The notes under the pieces: model-generated
Databases searched by the model: none
What the model saw: only the letters and a program-made list of their open reading frames with translations
What the model was told of the DNA's origin: nothing
Shown: positions 16,777-25,804 of the stretch, piece by piece
How positions within the stretch are numbered: the first letter of the stretch is position 1
How the letters are laid out: each line of letters opens with the position of its first letter
Source of the DNA: Pseudomonas putida
GTDB taxonomy: Bacteria > Pseudomonadota > Gammaproteobacteria > Pseudomonadales > Pseudomonadaceae
Direction of reading: 5' to 3'
DNA: 64,000 nucleotides
Assembly (NCBI RefSeq): GCF_028682635.1
Contig: NZ_JANHLK010000007.1
Location: 62,001-126,000, forward strand
Made by a program: the position numbers and the translations under genes

Positions 16777-17727
16777 ATGTCCAACAACAAACCGATGCCG
16801 GTTGCGACGCCGATTTCCGCGCCCTTCTGGGAGGGCCTGAAGGCTCGCCGCCTGCTGATCCAGCAATGCAACGCCTGTGCGCACTGGAACTTCTACCCGC
16901 GTCGGCATTGCCCGGTATGCCTGGAGCATGACCTGGCCTGGCGCGAAGTCGACGGCGCCGCAACGCTGTACAGCTACACCGTGACGCGCATCGCCACCTT
17001 GCCCGACTTCATCGATGAGATGCCGCAGAAACTGGCGGTGGTCGAACTGGCCGAAGGGGTGCGCATCAACACCAACCTGGTCGGCCTCGACGAAACCGAG
17101 ATCCGCATCGGCATGCCCTTGCGGCCGGTGTTTGCCGAAGTCGACGCCAAGGGCAATCGCCTGCTGCGCTTTACTGGCGTGGACAAGGAGGCAGCAGCAT
17201 TTGAGCCGCTGCCTGCGCAGGACAGTGAACCGGAACCTGCGACCTCGCAACAGCCTGTCGCCCGGCAGATTGACCTCAACGATGGCCCGGCCCTGCAAGA
17301 GTTGGTCAGCGAGCAGTTCAGTGACTGGAGCAACGTGGTGGTGGTCGACCAGGCACTGATCGACGCCTTCGCCCAATTGTCGGGCGACGATTACTGGATC
17401 CATACCGATCCGGAGCGGGCGCGCCTGCAAAGCCCGTTCGGCGGCACCATCGCCCATGGCGCGCTGGTACAGGTGCTGCAGTCGCGGATGAAACTGGCGC
17501 TGGGCTTCGAGATCAGCGGTTTCAGCACGCAGATCAACTACGGCTCCGACCGCCTGCGCTTCCCGGCGCCGGTACCGGCCGGCTCGCGCATCCATTCGCG
17601 GGCGCGGGTGAAAAAAGTCGAAATCCTCGCCCGTGGTACCCAACTGACCCTGGAGCTCAACATCCATGTGGTGGGCCAGGACCGGCCGTCGGTGATCAAC
17701 GATTTGGTGATCCTGTACATGGCCTGA
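16777..17727 (+). CDS. DUF35 OB-fold/zinc-ribbon protein fused to a MaoC-type hydratase
   Basis: 316-residue two-domain protein. Residues 20-135 are a DUF35 unit: a zinc ribbon with CNAC and CPVC pairs (about residues 31-34 and 46-49) followed by an OB-fold. After a Pro/Glu-rich linker (about 140-160), residues 170-316 are a MaoC-like hot-dog hydratase with DDYWIHTDPERA and IAHGAL (the Asp/His hydratase signature). In actinobacterial cholesterol degradation ChsH2 joins the same two domains in the opposite order. The product could hydrate an enoyl side chain and dock the adjacent aldolase, which needs a DUF35 partner. It is last in the operon; a REP unit follows. Confidence 0.88.
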   Translation: MSNNKPMPVATPISAPFWEGLKARRLLIQQCNACAHWNFYPRRHCPVCLEHDLAWREVDGAATLYSYTVTRIATLPDFIDEMPQKLAVVELAEGVRINTNLVGLDETEIRIGMPLRPVFAEVDAKGNRLLRFTGVDKEAAAFEPLPAQDSEPEPATSQQPVARQIDLNDGPALQELVSEQFSDWSNVVVVDQALIDAFAQLSGDDYWIHTDPERARLQSPFGGTIAHGALVQVLQSRMKLALGFEISGFSTQINYGSDRLRFPAPVPAGSRIHSRARVKKVEILARGTQLTLELNIHVVGQDRPSVINDLVILYMA

Positions 17728-17745
17728 TTCCCGCCGAAGATCCCC

Positions 17746-17838
17746 TGTAGGAGCCGGCTTGCCGGCGATGGCATCCGTAGACCAGTCGGCAATGATGCAG
17801 GCAGGTATGGCCCCATCGCGAGCAAGCTCGCTCCCACA
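17746..17838. repeat. REP/BIME unit
   Basis: Begins TGTAGGAGCCGGCTTGCCGG and ends GCGAGCAAGCTCGCTCCCACA, so two REP palindromes face each other. It lies 18 bases after the DUF35-MaoC stop and may stabilise or end that message. The rest of the 17728-18051 gap holds operator site 3 and otherwise nothing recognised. Confidence 0.8.
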
Positions 17839-17890
17839 GTTGTCCTGCGCCGAACACAACATCCCACCCCACGCCATTCCCGCCATTGCA

Positions 17891-17908
17891 TAAGCCATTT
17901 GGACGATG
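17891..17908 (+). promoter_or_regulatory. Cluster operator site 3 (YCF48-MMPL operon)
   Basis: TAAGCCATTTGGACGATG: the right half GGACGATG is perfect and the left half is degenerate. GACTATT lies 21 bases downstream as a possible -10. The first gene starts at 18052. Confidence 0.65.
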
Positions 17909-18051
17909 TGCCCCCCCTCCCTTGCGCCGACTATTGCCCCAGAGGCAACGCCCATCTCGATTGCCTCGCATGCCCTGGCGCGTGACAAAAACAAGAGGAT
18001 CGGCCCTATGACTTGCCTTATCCACGCCAACCCCGAGCAGGAGCGCTGCCC

Positions 18052-19038
18052 ATGCGCTCGGTGATCGGCTACGCGGTTTGCCTGGTGGTCGCCTTGACCA
18101 TTGGCTACACCTTCTCCCCCAAATCCCCACCGCAAGCGGAACTGCTGGCCACGCGCCCGGACCGTGTGCAGATCAACGGCCTGCTCAATCTTGGCGCGCG
18201 CGTGGTCGCCGTGGGCGAGCGGGGCAGCGTCCTGCTCAGCGATGACCAAGGCGTCAGCTGGCAGCCTGCGAGCGTCGCCACCCAGCGCAACGCCACCCTG
18301 ACCGCCGTGGTGGCACTGGACGACAAGCGCTTGCTGGCCGTCGGGCATGACGGCTGGATCCTGCGTTCCGAGGATGCCGGCAGCAACTGGCAGGAAATGC
18401 GCTACGACAGCGACCTGGGCGAACCGCTGCTGGGTATCTGGACCGGCGGTGGCGACAGCGTCATGGCGTTCGGCAGCTTCGGCAAGTTCTATCAATCGGC
18501 TGACGCCGGGAAGACCTGGACGCCGCAATCCCTGGACATCGACAACGCCCACCTCAACAGCATGGCCGGTGGCGACGATGGCCGGCGCATGCTGGTGGGC
18601 GAGCAGGGCCTGGTCCTGCGCACTACCGACGCCGGCCAGCACTGGCAGAGCTTGCCGGCGTTCTACAGCGGCTCGCTGTTCGGCATCGTGCGCTTGAGCG
18701 CGAAGGACTGGGTGACCTATGGCATGCGCGGGCACGTGTTCGTCAGCCACGACTTCGGCGATAGCTGGACCCAGGTCAAGGTCGGCAATCAACTGCCGTT
18801 GTATGGCCATGCATTGCTGCCCGACCAATCGGGCCTGGTGATCGTCGGTGCCGGCAGCTCGGTGGTGCGCCTGGATGCACAGGGTGCGCTGGTCGGCGTC
18901 GGACGCCTGGCCGGCCTCGGTACGTTGACCTCGGCGACGATGGTCGGCTCGCGGCTGCTGGTCGGTGGCGAGCGCGGCGTATTGCAGGGTTCAAGTGGCA
19001 GCGTCGCTGCCCTAGTGGCCACACAGGCCACCCAGTAA
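18052..19038 (+). CDS. YCF48/BNR beta-propeller protein, envelope partner of the MMPL permease
   Basis: 328-residue protein with an N-terminal hydrophobic anchor (VIGYAVCLVVALTIGYTF, residues 4-21) and repeated YCF48-like propeller blades: VLLSDDQGVSWQ, ILRSEDAGSNWQ, FYQSADAGKTW, VLRTTDAGQHWQ and VFVSHDFGDSW, spaced about 40-45 residues apart. The ATG at 18052 follows AGGAG; an in-frame start 13 codons upstream does not. It is probably periplasmic. Genes of this type are regularly paired with MMPL/RND permeases in proteobacterial steroid clusters, and the permease follows immediately here. Presumed role is assembly of, or substrate delivery to, the transporter. Confidence 0.85.
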   Translation: MRSVIGYAVCLVVALTIGYTFSPKSPPQAELLATRPDRVQINGLLNLGARVVAVGERGSVLLSDDQGVSWQPASVATQRNATLTAVVALDDKRLLAVGHDGWILRSEDAGSNWQEMRYDSDLGEPLLGIWTGGGDSVMAFGSFGKFYQSADAGKTWTPQSLDIDNAHLNSMAGGDDGRRMLVGEQGLVLRTTDAGQHWQSLPAFYSGSLFGIVRLSAKDWVTYGMRGHVFVSHDFGDSWTQVKVGNQLPLYGHALLPDQSGLVIVGAGSSVVRLDAQGALVGVGRLAGLGTLTSATMVGSRLLVGGERGVLQGSSGSVAALVATQATQ

Positions 19039-19053
19039 ATGAGAGGCGGGGCA

Positions 19054-21486
19054 ATGAATCAAGGTAAACACTGGGTGACGCGCTGCGTCGAAACGTGCGC
19101 GGACTACCTGATGGCCTGGCGCAAGGGACTGCTGTTGCTATTCGTTCTGGTAACGCTGGGCCTGGGCTACAGCGCCACCCACACGCAACTGGATCCGGGC
19201 TTCAACAAACAGATCCCGGTACGTCATGACTTCATGATCAACTTCCTCAAGTTCAGCCATTACTTCACCGGCGCCAACCGCTTCCTGGTGAGCGTACGCT
19301 GGAAGGGCGAGGGTGACATTTACAACACCGAGTACCTCGAGACCCTGCGCAAAGTCACCGACGACGTGTTTTTCATCTCCGGGGTCAGCCGCCCCAGTGT
19401 GACGTCGCTGTTCACCGCCAACGTGCGCTACATCGAAATCACCGAGGAAGGTTTCTTCGGCGACGTGGTGGTGCCACCGCGCTTCGCCGGCACCCCGGAG
19501 GACCTGGCGCAGGTGCGCAGCAACACCGCTGCCTCCGGACAGGTCGGTCGCCTGGTGGCCAACGACCTCAAGTCGGCCATGGTCCGCGCCGACCTGCAGG
19601 ACATCGACCCCAAGACCGGCCAGCCGGTGTCCTATGTCGAGATCGCCAAGCGCCTGGAAGACATCCGAGCCAAATACAACAGCGCGGATATCGAGATCAA
19701 CATCGTCGGCTTCGCCAAGCTGGTGGGGGATGTGGTCGAAGGGCTGAACACGGTGATCGGCTTCTTTGTGGTGGCCTTCGTCATTACCGGGTTGCTGCTG
19801 TGGCTGTATTCGCGCTCCCTGCGCCTGACGGTGGTGGCGCTGGTGGTGGCGTTGCTGCCGGTGGTCTGGTTGCTCGGCCTGTTGCCGCTGCTGGGCCTGG
19901 GTATCGATCCGATGTCGATCCTGGTGCCGTTCCTGATCTTCTCCATCGGCGTGTCCCATGCGGTGCAGATGACCAACGCCTGGAAGCAGGACGTGCTGGC
20001 CGGCAGTACATCGAAGGACGCGGCGCGATCGGCGTTCTGCAAGATCTTCATCCCCGGTTCCCTGGCCTTGCTGATGAACGCCCTGGGCTTCGCGGTGATC
20101 ATGTTGATCGACATTCCCATCGTTCACGAACTGGGGGTGACGGCCTGCATCGGCGTGATGTTGATGATCATCACCAACAAACTGATGCTGCCGGTGATCA
20201 TTTCGTACTTGCGCCTGGAACCTGCGCTGTTGCGTCGGGCGCAATCGCGTCCGGCGGGCAGGCACCGCCTGTGGTGGCGCCTGTCGGCGCTGGCCGAACC
20301 GGGGCCGGCCCTGGGGGTGTTTGTGGTCAGCCTGTTGCTGCTGGCGGCCGGGGCCTACAAGGCCCGCGACCTGGCGGTGGGCGACATTGGCGCCGGTGCG
20401 CCGGAGCTGCGGGCCGATTCGCGCTACAACCAGGACAACGCCAGGATCATCAGCAGCTACTCCATCGGGCTTGATGTGATGTCGGTGTTCGTCCAGGTCA
20501 ATGGCGTCGAAGAAGGTTGCCTGTCGCCGGATGTGATGCGTGCGGTGGAAGCTTTCGATTTCCGCATGCGCACGGTCACCGGCGTGCAGTCGATCCAGAG
20601 TGTGGCGGACATGGGCAAGCGGGTGATCGCCGGCAATAACGAAGGCAACCCGCGCTGGGCGGCGATTCCGGGATCGCCCAGGGGCCTGAGCCAGGGCGCG
20701 CGGGCCTATATGCCGGATGACGGACTGGTTACCGACGGTTGCCAGCAGATGCAGATCCTGGTGTTCCTGGCCGATCACGAAGGCAGCACCGTCAGCCATG
20801 CGATCGCCGAAGCCAAGCGGATCATTGCCGAAGTCAGCTCGCCGCAAGTCGAATTCCTCCTGGCCGGCGGCAACGTCGGGGTGATGGCGGCCTCCAACGA
20901 GGCGGTCAAGCGCGCCGAAGTGATCATGCTCGGCGCATTATTCGGATCGGTGGCATTGTTTTGCTGGCTGACCTTCTTGTCGATCCGCGCGGTGCTGTGC
21001 ATTCTGGTGCCGCTGGCGATTGTCGCGATCCTGTGCAACGCGCTGATGACAATGCTCGGGATCGGCCTGAAAGTCGCAACCTTGCCGGTGATGGCGTTGG
21101 GGGTGGGCGTGGGCGTCGACTACGGCATTTACCTGTACGAACGTATCCAGCACGAGATGCTGCGCGGCGCCAACCTGCGGGAGGCGTTCTACGAGGCCAT
21201 GTGCCAACGCGGTACTGCGGCGGTGTTCACGGCCGTGACCATGTCGATCGGCGTCTGCACCTGGGCGTTCGCACCGCTGAAGTTTCAGGCCGACATGGGT
21301 GTGCTGTTGTCGTTCATGTTCCTGGTCAACGTGCTGGGAGCGATTTTCCTCCTGCCGGCATTGGCCGCCTGGTTCAATCGCGGGCGCCCACTGGTGACTG
21401 AACGGGTACACGCGCCTGCGCCGGCACAAGGGCAGTTCCGCCTGAAAAACAGCCCGGCGGCGCGTGATACCGCGCACGAAAAATAA
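19054..21486 (+). CDS. MMPL/RND-superfamily transporter
   Basis: About 810-residue inner-membrane RND-type permease with the expected two-fold layout: helix near residue 25, a periplasmic domain (to about 220), five helices (about 225-380), a second helix-periplasmic domain-helices repeat and a cytoplasmic tail. Transmembrane segment four carries GIDPMSILVPFLIFSIGVSHAVQMTNAW and the second half VMALGVGVGVDYGIYLYERIQ, the MMPL-family pattern. The ATG at 19054 has AGAGGCGGGG upstream; an alternative ATG at 19039 abuts the previous stop. It lies under operator site 3 with YCF48. It probably moves a hydrophobic steroid across the envelope; MMPL proteins can import or export, so direction is open. 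Confidence 0.88.
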   Translation: MNQGKHWVTRCVETCADYLMAWRKGLLLLFVLVTLGLGYSATHTQLDPGFNKQIPVRHDFMINFLKFSHYFTGANRFLVSVRWKGEGDIYNTEYLETLRKVTDDVFFISGVSRPSVTSLFTANVRYIEITEEGFFGDVVVPPRFAGTPEDLAQVRSNTAASGQVGRLVANDLKSAMVRADLQDIDPKTGQPVSYVEIAKRLEDIRAKYNSADIEINIVGFAKLVGDVVEGLNTVIGFFVVAFVITGLLLWLYSRSLRLTVVALVVALLPVVWLLGLLPLLGLGIDPMSILVPFLIFSIGVSHAVQMTNAWKQDVLAGSTSKDAARSAFCKIFIPGSLALLMNALGFAVIMLIDIPIVHELGVTACIGVMLMIITNKLMLPVIISYLRLEPALLRRAQSRPAGRHRLWWRLSALAEPGPALGVFVVSLLLLAAGAYKARDLAVGDIGAGAPELRADSRYNQDNARIISSYSIGLDVMSVFVQVNGVEEGCLSPDVMRAVEAFDFRMRTVTGVQSIQSVADMGKRVIAGNNEGNPRWAAIPGSPRGLSQGARAYMPDDGLVTDGCQQMQILVFLADHEGSTVSHAIAEAKRIIAEVSSPQVEFLLAGGNVGVMAASNEAVKRAEVIMLGALFGSVALFCWLTFLSIRAVLCILVPLAIVAILCNALMTMLGIGLKVATLPVMALGVGVGVDYGIYLYERIQHEMLRGANLREAFYEAMCQRGTAAVFTAVTMSIGVCTWAFAPLKFQADMGVLLSFMFLVNVLGAIFLLPALAAWFNRGRPLVTERVHAPAPAQGQFRLKNSPAARDTAHEK

Positions 21487-21553
21487 ACCTGCCGGACCTA
21501 TTGTGGAGTCCGCAGGCGCTAGTGAAAACTGGCAGGCAAGTAGCAGTCGAGAG

Positions 21554-21574
21554 GGGGGAACCCAGGGTTCCCCC
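21554..21574. promoter_or_regulatory. 21-bp inverted repeat upstream of regulator 1
   Basis: Arms GGGGGAACCC and GGGTTCCCCC flank a single A, a perfect 10+1+10 palindrome. It lies between the MMPL stop and the LuxR-type gene, 60 bases before its ATG. No T-run follows, so it is either a weak terminator of the MMPL message or a control element for the regulator. A repeat of identical architecture precedes the second regulator. Confidence 0.55.
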
Positions 21575-21634
21575 GGCCGAAATTATAAAAATAACAAGGG
21601 AAGGGCGCAGTCCTTACCCGAGCGAGATAAGACT

Positions 21635-22870
21635 ATGCAGAACGCTGACTTGACCCATGAAGCCCTGGCCAGTCTTGGCCTCGACCTCGTGCGCTACAAC
21701 CAGTTGGTGGGCGAAATCTACGAAGGCGCCCTCGATCCGAAACTGATGGCCACGGCCCTCAGGAGCTTTCTCAAACTCTACGATGCCAACTTCGTCACCC
21801 TGATCCTGCGGGTGCCGGATCAACCCGATGTCGGTGTGATGATCATCGTCGGCGACATCGAAGGTGCCGGCGATGTCTGCTACATGACCTACCCGCAAAC
21901 CAATTCGCCTTTCTCCAATCAGCCGCTGGACCACGTATTCACCGTGGACGACATCATGAGTTCCTCACAGTGGGAGCAGAACGGCTACTTCAAGACATTC
22001 TGCGAGCCCCATGACGTGTACCACCTGATGCTGGCCGACATTTCAACCCCGGACGGGGGCAAGCTGCGCTTTCGCATAACCCGCCCGAAACGGGCTCCCA
22101 ACTTCTCGGCCCATGACCGGGCAGTGTGCGCCAGTTTCCTGCCACACCTGAGGCGTGCCTCGCAGTTGCATAACCTGCTGGATCGCAGCGAATCGCTGAG
22201 TGAGTTGTACTCCCAGGCCATCAGCCGCTTATCGGTGGCGACCCTGGTGCTCGACGAGAGCGGCAGCGTGTTGCAGATCAACCCGGTGGCCCAGGAAATC
22301 CTGGCCCGCTCCGACGGCTTGAAACTGGTGGGCGGGCGCCTGGAAGCGACGTATCCCAGCGACAACCGTGAATTGCAGCGCCTGATTCGCGGCGCATTCT
22401 GCCCGGACGCGCCGAAAAGCGCCGAGGCCATGTCGGTAACGCGGCCGTCGGGGCTGGTCAACCTTGGCGTGGTGGTCGAATCGATTCCGTCCCTGGACTG
22501 GGCCGAGGAGAAGGGCCAGCCGGCGGCGCTGGTGTACATCCGCGATGCCTCGAGCAAATCCCTGGCCAGCGAAGTGGTGACCAAGCAGCTGTTCAACCTG
22601 ACCAAGGCCGAAACCGCCCTGGCCATGGAGCTGGCCAACGGTTTGTCCCTTGAGGAAGCGGCCGAGGTCCTGAATATCCGCCGTAACACTGCGCGGGCGC
22701 ACTTGCGCTCGATCTTCTCCAAGACCGGCGTGCGGCGCCAGACCGAACTGGTGCGCATCATGCTCAACAGCGTGGTGGCCTTGGGCAAGCCGCAACTGGC
22801 GTTGAAAATGACCGAGAAAATCAAGGTGCCCCCGCTGCAACTGGCCGTGCCGATCTATCGCCAGGCCTGA
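21635..22870 (+). CDS. LuxR-type transcriptional regulator 1
   Basis: 411-residue regulator with a C-terminal LuxR/GerE helix-turn-helix (LTKAETALAMELANGLSLEEAAEVLNIRRN, then ARAHLRSIFSKTGVRRQTELVRIML; residues about 330-395). The N-terminal 300 residues, with no recognised phosphoacceptor or autoinducer domain, presumably sense a pathway ligand, with a PAS-like stretch (LVLDESGSVLQINPVAQEIL) near residue 210. Layout and length resemble TeiR, the LuxR-type activator of testosterone degradation in Comamonas. The ATG at 21635 begins MQNADLTHEALASLGLDL and matches the start of the paralogue at 52632; the frame extends upstream without a good start. The palindromic operator site 4 lies 63 bases past its stop. 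Confidence 0.88.
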   Translation: MQNADLTHEALASLGLDLVRYNQLVGEIYEGALDPKLMATALRSFLKLYDANFVTLILRVPDQPDVGVMIIVGDIEGAGDVCYMTYPQTNSPFSNQPLDHVFTVDDIMSSSQWEQNGYFKTFCEPHDVYHLMLADISTPDGGKLRFRITRPKRAPNFSAHDRAVCASFLPHLRRASQLHNLLDRSESLSELYSQAISRLSVATLVLDESGSVLQINPVAQEILARSDGLKLVGGRLEATYPSDNRELQRLIRGAFCPDAPKSAEAMSVTRPSGLVNLGVVVESIPSLDWAEEKGQPAALVYIRDASSKSLASEVVTKQLFNLTKAETALAMELANGLSLEEAAEVLNIRRNTARAHLRSIFSKTGVRRQTELVRIMLNSVVALGKPQLALKMTEKIKVPPLQLAVPIYRQA

Positions 22871-22932
22871 GCCTGCAGACCCGCCGCCGGGCCATCCTGC
22901 CCTGCGGCGCGGTCGTTGACGCCGCTTGATTT

Positions 22933-22950
22933 TAGTCCGCACGGACGATG
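22933..22950 (+). promoter_or_regulatory. Cluster operator site 4 (hsdA operon), fully palindromic
   Basis: TAGTCCGCACGGACGATG; the core GTCCG-CA-CGGAC is a complete inverted repeat. GATACT lies 22 bases downstream as a likely -10, and the stretch CTGTCGATACTGGGC around it is identical at site 11. hsdA starts at 23004. Confidence 0.85.
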
Positions 22951-23003
22951 CCGTCCCGTGATCGCCCTGTCGATACTGGGCGGACCCATCACGGAGAACC
23001 ACC

Positions 23004-23771
23004 ATGCCAATTACAGCCATCACCGGCAGTGCCTCGGGAATCGGCGCCGCCGTATCCGCCGCCCTGCGCGCCGCCGGCCACCAGGTCATCGGGATCGATC
23101 GCAGCAACGCCGAAGTCATCGCCGACCTGTCCACCGCCCAAGGGCGCGACGCCGCCATCGGGCAAGTGCTTGAACTCAGCGGCGGGGTCCTCGACGGGTT
23201 GGTCTGCTGCGCCGGCGTCGGTGTCACCGCGCCAAACTGCGGCCTGATTCTGGCGGTCAATTACTTCGGCGTCAGCCAGTTGCTCGACGGCCTGCAAGGG
23301 GCGTTGGCCAAGGGCCAACAACCGGCGGCGCTGGTGATCGGTTCCGTTGCGGCGACCCATTCGGGCCCCGACGGCCAACCGCAGATCGAAGCGATGATCG
23401 CTGGCGATGAGGCCCAGGCGCTGGTTTTGGCCAACACCCTCGGCCAGCCTCACGTCGCTTATGCCGCCTCCAAATATGCCATCAGCCAGCATGTGCGCAG
23501 CCTGGCGGTGAGCTGGGGAAAGCTGGGCCTGCGATTGAACGTGGTGGCGCCGGGCGCGGTAGAAACCCCGTTGCACCAGGCCTCGCTGGACGATGCCCGA
23601 TTTGGCCAGGCGACCCGCGATTTCGTCGCGCCCCTGGGCCGCGCTGGGCACCCTGAAGAAATTGCCGCAGTGGTAGCCTTCCTGCAATCGCCCCAGGCAT
23701 CTTTTGTCCATGGCAGCGTCGTGTTCGTCGACGGCGGCATGGACGCCATGGTCCGCGCCCCACGCTTCTAA
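23004..23771 (+). CDS. hsdA: 3-alpha-hydroxysteroid dehydrogenase/carbonyl reductase (SDR)
   Basis: 255-residue short-chain dehydrogenase closely matching my recollection of Comamonas testosteroni 3-alpha-HSD/CR: GCATGIG-like nucleotide loop (GSASGIGAA, residues 8-16), the diagnostic AEVIADLSTAQGR block, NYFGVSQLLDGL and the C-terminal GSVVFVDGGMDAMVR. The catalytic Tyr/Lys are in AYAASKYA (Y-x3-K). It would oxidise a 3-alpha-hydroxysteroid to the 3-ketone with NAD, the entry step for androsterone-type steroids and bile acids. It is first in a two-gene unit driven from operator site 4, with a 54-base gap from the site. The resemblance is one of the strongest clues that the cluster is for steroids. 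Confidence 0.9.
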   Translation: MPITAITGSASGIGAAVSAALRAAGHQVIGIDRSNAEVIADLSTAQGRDAAIGQVLELSGGVLDGLVCCAGVGVTAPNCGLILAVNYFGVSQLLDGLQGALAKGQQPAALVIGSVAATHSGPDGQPQIEAMIAGDEAQALVLANTLGQPHVAYAASKYAISQHVRSLAVSWGKLGLRLNVVAPGAVETPLHQASLDDARFGQATRDFVAPLGRAGHPEEIAAVVAFLQSPQASFVHGSVVFVDGGMDAMVRAPRF

Positions 23772-23783
23772 AAAGGAACTTGC

Positions 23784-24617
23784 ATGAACAAGGTGGCATT
23801 CATCACCGGCGCCAGCCGTGGCATCGGTCGCGAGGCGGCGCTGGCGTTCGCCCGCGCCGGTTTCGACCTGGCGATCAGCGCCCGTACCCTCAACGAGGGC
23901 GAACAACATGAGCATGCCCTGCGCGATGCCGCGGGAGCACCGCTGGCCGGTAGCCTCAACGGCACTGCCCAGACCTTGCGCGAGCTCGGTTGCCGGGTGC
24001 TCGTAGTGCCGATGGACCTGCTCGACAGCGATTCGGCGCTGCATGCCTGCCAGGCGGTGCTGGCCGAGTACGGGCGCATCGACGTGCTGATCAACAATGC
24101 GATCTACCAGGGCAGCGACCTCAACGCCGAGTTCATGGACCTGCAGGCCCAGACCCTGGAGCGGATGTTCAAGGGCTACATCCTCACCCCGTTCCTGCTG
24201 ACCCGGGCGGTGGCCGAACACATGGTGACCCGCGGTGGCGGGGTGGTGATCAACGTCACCTCCGGCGCCGGCGAAAGCGACCCACCGGTGGCGGCGGGCA
24301 AGGGTGGCTGGGGTTACGCCTATGGCGCGGGCAAGGCGGCGGTGTCGCGGTTGTCCGGGGTATTGAGCACGGAACTGGGCGAGGCTGGCGTGCGCGCCTA
24401 TACCCTCAATCCGGGCGTGGTGACCACCGAATCGCTCAAGGCCACCATCGGCGACAAGGGGCTGATTGCCTTACGCGCCGGCAGTGCGCCGCCCCATGTA
24501 CCGGCGGCGGTGATGTTGTGGCTGGCTACAGACGAACAGGCACCGGGGTTTCAGCGGCGGACCATTGCGGCGCAGCCGTTTGCGTTGGAGCACGGCATCG
24601 TCGCCGATTGGCGTTGA
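23784..24617 (+). CDS. Short-chain dehydrogenase/reductase
   Basis: 277-residue SDR with nucleotide-binding TGASRGIG (residues 8-15), INNA (about 107-110) and an active-site Y-x3-K in AYGAGKAAV. It has an unusually long insert after the first beta-alpha-beta unit (EGEQHEHALRDAAGAPLAGSLNG). It follows hsdA by 12 bases with a GGA ribosome binding site and so shares operator site 4. It may act on another ring hydroxyl or on a hydroxyacyl-CoA; the sequence does not say which. Confidence 0.85.
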   Translation: MNKVAFITGASRGIGREAALAFARAGFDLAISARTLNEGEQHEHALRDAAGAPLAGSLNGTAQTLRELGCRVLVVPMDLLDSDSALHACQAVLAEYGRIDVLINNAIYQGSDLNAEFMDLQAQTLERMFKGYILTPFLLTRAVAEHMVTRGGGVVINVTSGAGESDPPVAAGKGGWGYAYGAGKAAVSRLSGVLSTELGEAGVRAYTLNPGVVTTESLKATIGDKGLIALRAGSAPPHVPAAVMLWLATDEQAPGFQRRTIAAQPFALEHGIVADWR

Positions 24618-24663
24618 CGAAAGCGGTGTGCCAGTCGCCCTGGAGGGTGACTGGCATGGCCTC

Positions 24664-24741
24664 TTCGCGAGCAAGCCCGCTCCCACAGGAGGTTTGTGTC
24701 GTGCGCCGCGAATCAAATGTGGGAGCGGGCTTGCTCGCGAA
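24664..24741. repeat. REP pair between convergent operons
   Basis: Inverted arms TTCGCGAGCAAGCCCGCTCC (left) and the matching GGGAGCGGGCTTGCTCGCGAA (right) flank a 30-base centre. It lies between the stops of two convergent operons (24617 and 24766) and could end transcription from both sides. Confidence 0.82.
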
Positions 24742-24765
24742 AGCGGTGGATCTGCCAGCAGGGTC

Positions 24766-25794
24766 TTATGCCTGCCGCCGCTGCCGGGCCAGGGTCATGG
24801 CGGTGTCCTCGATCATGTCCTCCTGACCGCCGACCATGCCGCGGCGACCCATTTCAACGAGGATCTCCCGGGCCGACACGCCGTACTTCTTCTCGGCGCG
24901 CTTGGCGAACAGCAGGAACGAACCGTAGACCCCGGCGTAACCCATGGTCAGGGCATCGCGGTCGCTGCGGATCGGGAAGTCCATGATCGGCACCACCAGG
25001 TCTTCGGCCACGTCCTGGATACCGAACACACTGACGCCGGTGTCGATGCCCATGCGGTCACATACCGCCACCAGCACTTCCATCGGCGTGTTGCCGGCAC
25101 CGGCACCGAGGCCCGCGCAGGCGGCGTCGATGCGGTTGGCCCCGGCGGCGATCGCGGCGATGGAGTTGGACACGCCCATCGACAGATTGTGGTGGCCATG
25201 GAAACCGATCTCGGTTTCCGGCTTGAGGGCCGCGCGCATCGCCGCCACACGGGCGCTGACGTCGTGGGGCAGCAGGTAACCCGCCGAGTCGGTCAGGTAG
25301 ATGCAGTTGGCGCCGTAGCTTTCCATCAGCAAGCCCTGCTTGACCAGGCCTTCAGGGTTGTTCATGTGGGCCATCATCAGGAAGCCGACAGTGTCCATGC
25401 CCAGGCCGCGGGCGTGGGAAATGTGCTGCTCGCTGACGTCAGCCTCGGTGCAATGGGTGGCCACGCGAATGGTGTTGACCCCCAATTCATGGGCCATTTT
25501 CAGGTGATCGACGGTGCCGATCCCCGGCAGCAGCAGGGCAGAGACCTTGGCCTTTTTCATCAGCGGGATCACCGCCGACAGATACTCCTCGTCAGTGTGG
25601 GCCGGGAAACCGTAGTTCACCGAACTGCCGCCCAGGCCGTCGCCGTGGGTGACTTCGATCAGCGGAACGCCGGCATCGTCGAGGCCGCAGGCGATCTCTT
25701 TCATCTGTTGCAGGCTGATCTGGTGGCGCTTGGGGTGCATGCCGTCGCGCAGGCACATGTCGTGAACGGTGATGCTTTTGCCGCGAAGATCCAT
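24766..25794 (-). CDS. 4-hydroxy-2-oxovalerate (4-hydroxy-2-oxoacid) aldolase
   Basis: 342-residue DmpG/MhpE/HsaF-type metal-dependent aldolase that splits a 4-hydroxy-2-oxoacid into pyruvate and an aldehyde channelled to the partner dehydrogenase. It shows the HMG-CoA-lyase-like barrel start ([16 protein letters not shown], with the catalytic Arg and metal-binding Asp), [14 protein letters not shown] (metal histidines) and the C-terminal dimerisation region ([17 protein letters not shown]). The start at 25794 has AAGGAG upstream. It is the last gene of the leftward operon SDR-hydratase-dehydrogenase-aldolase behind operator site 5. In steroid degradation it would handle the C2/C3 products of ring A. 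Confidence 0.93.
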   Translation of the reverse strand: MDLRGKSITVHDMCLRDGMHPKRHQISLQQMKEIACGLDDAGVPLIEVTHGDGLGGSSVNYGFPAHTDEEYLSAVIPLMKKAKVSALLLPGIGTVDHLKMAHELGVNTIRVATHCTEADVSEQHISHARGLGMDTVGFLMMAHMNNPEGLVKQGLLMESYGANCIYLTDSAGYLLPHDVSARVAAMRAALKPETEIGFHGHHNLSMGVSNSIAAIAAGANRIDAACAGLGAGAGNTPMEVLVAVCDRMGIDTGVSVFGIQDVAEDLVVPIMDFPIRSDRDALTMGYAGVYGSFLLFAKRAEKKYGVSAREILVEMGRRGMVGGQEDMIEDTAMTLARQRRQA

Positions 25795-25804
25795 GGTCGG
25801 CTCC

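Noticed and set aside
16600..18828. 742-codon minus-strand frame across the aldolase, DUF35-MaoC and YCF48 genes
   Set aside because: A shadow frame: it crosses a promoter, a REP unit and three recognised genes on the other strand, with composition rich in Arg, Gln and His typical of antisense readings.
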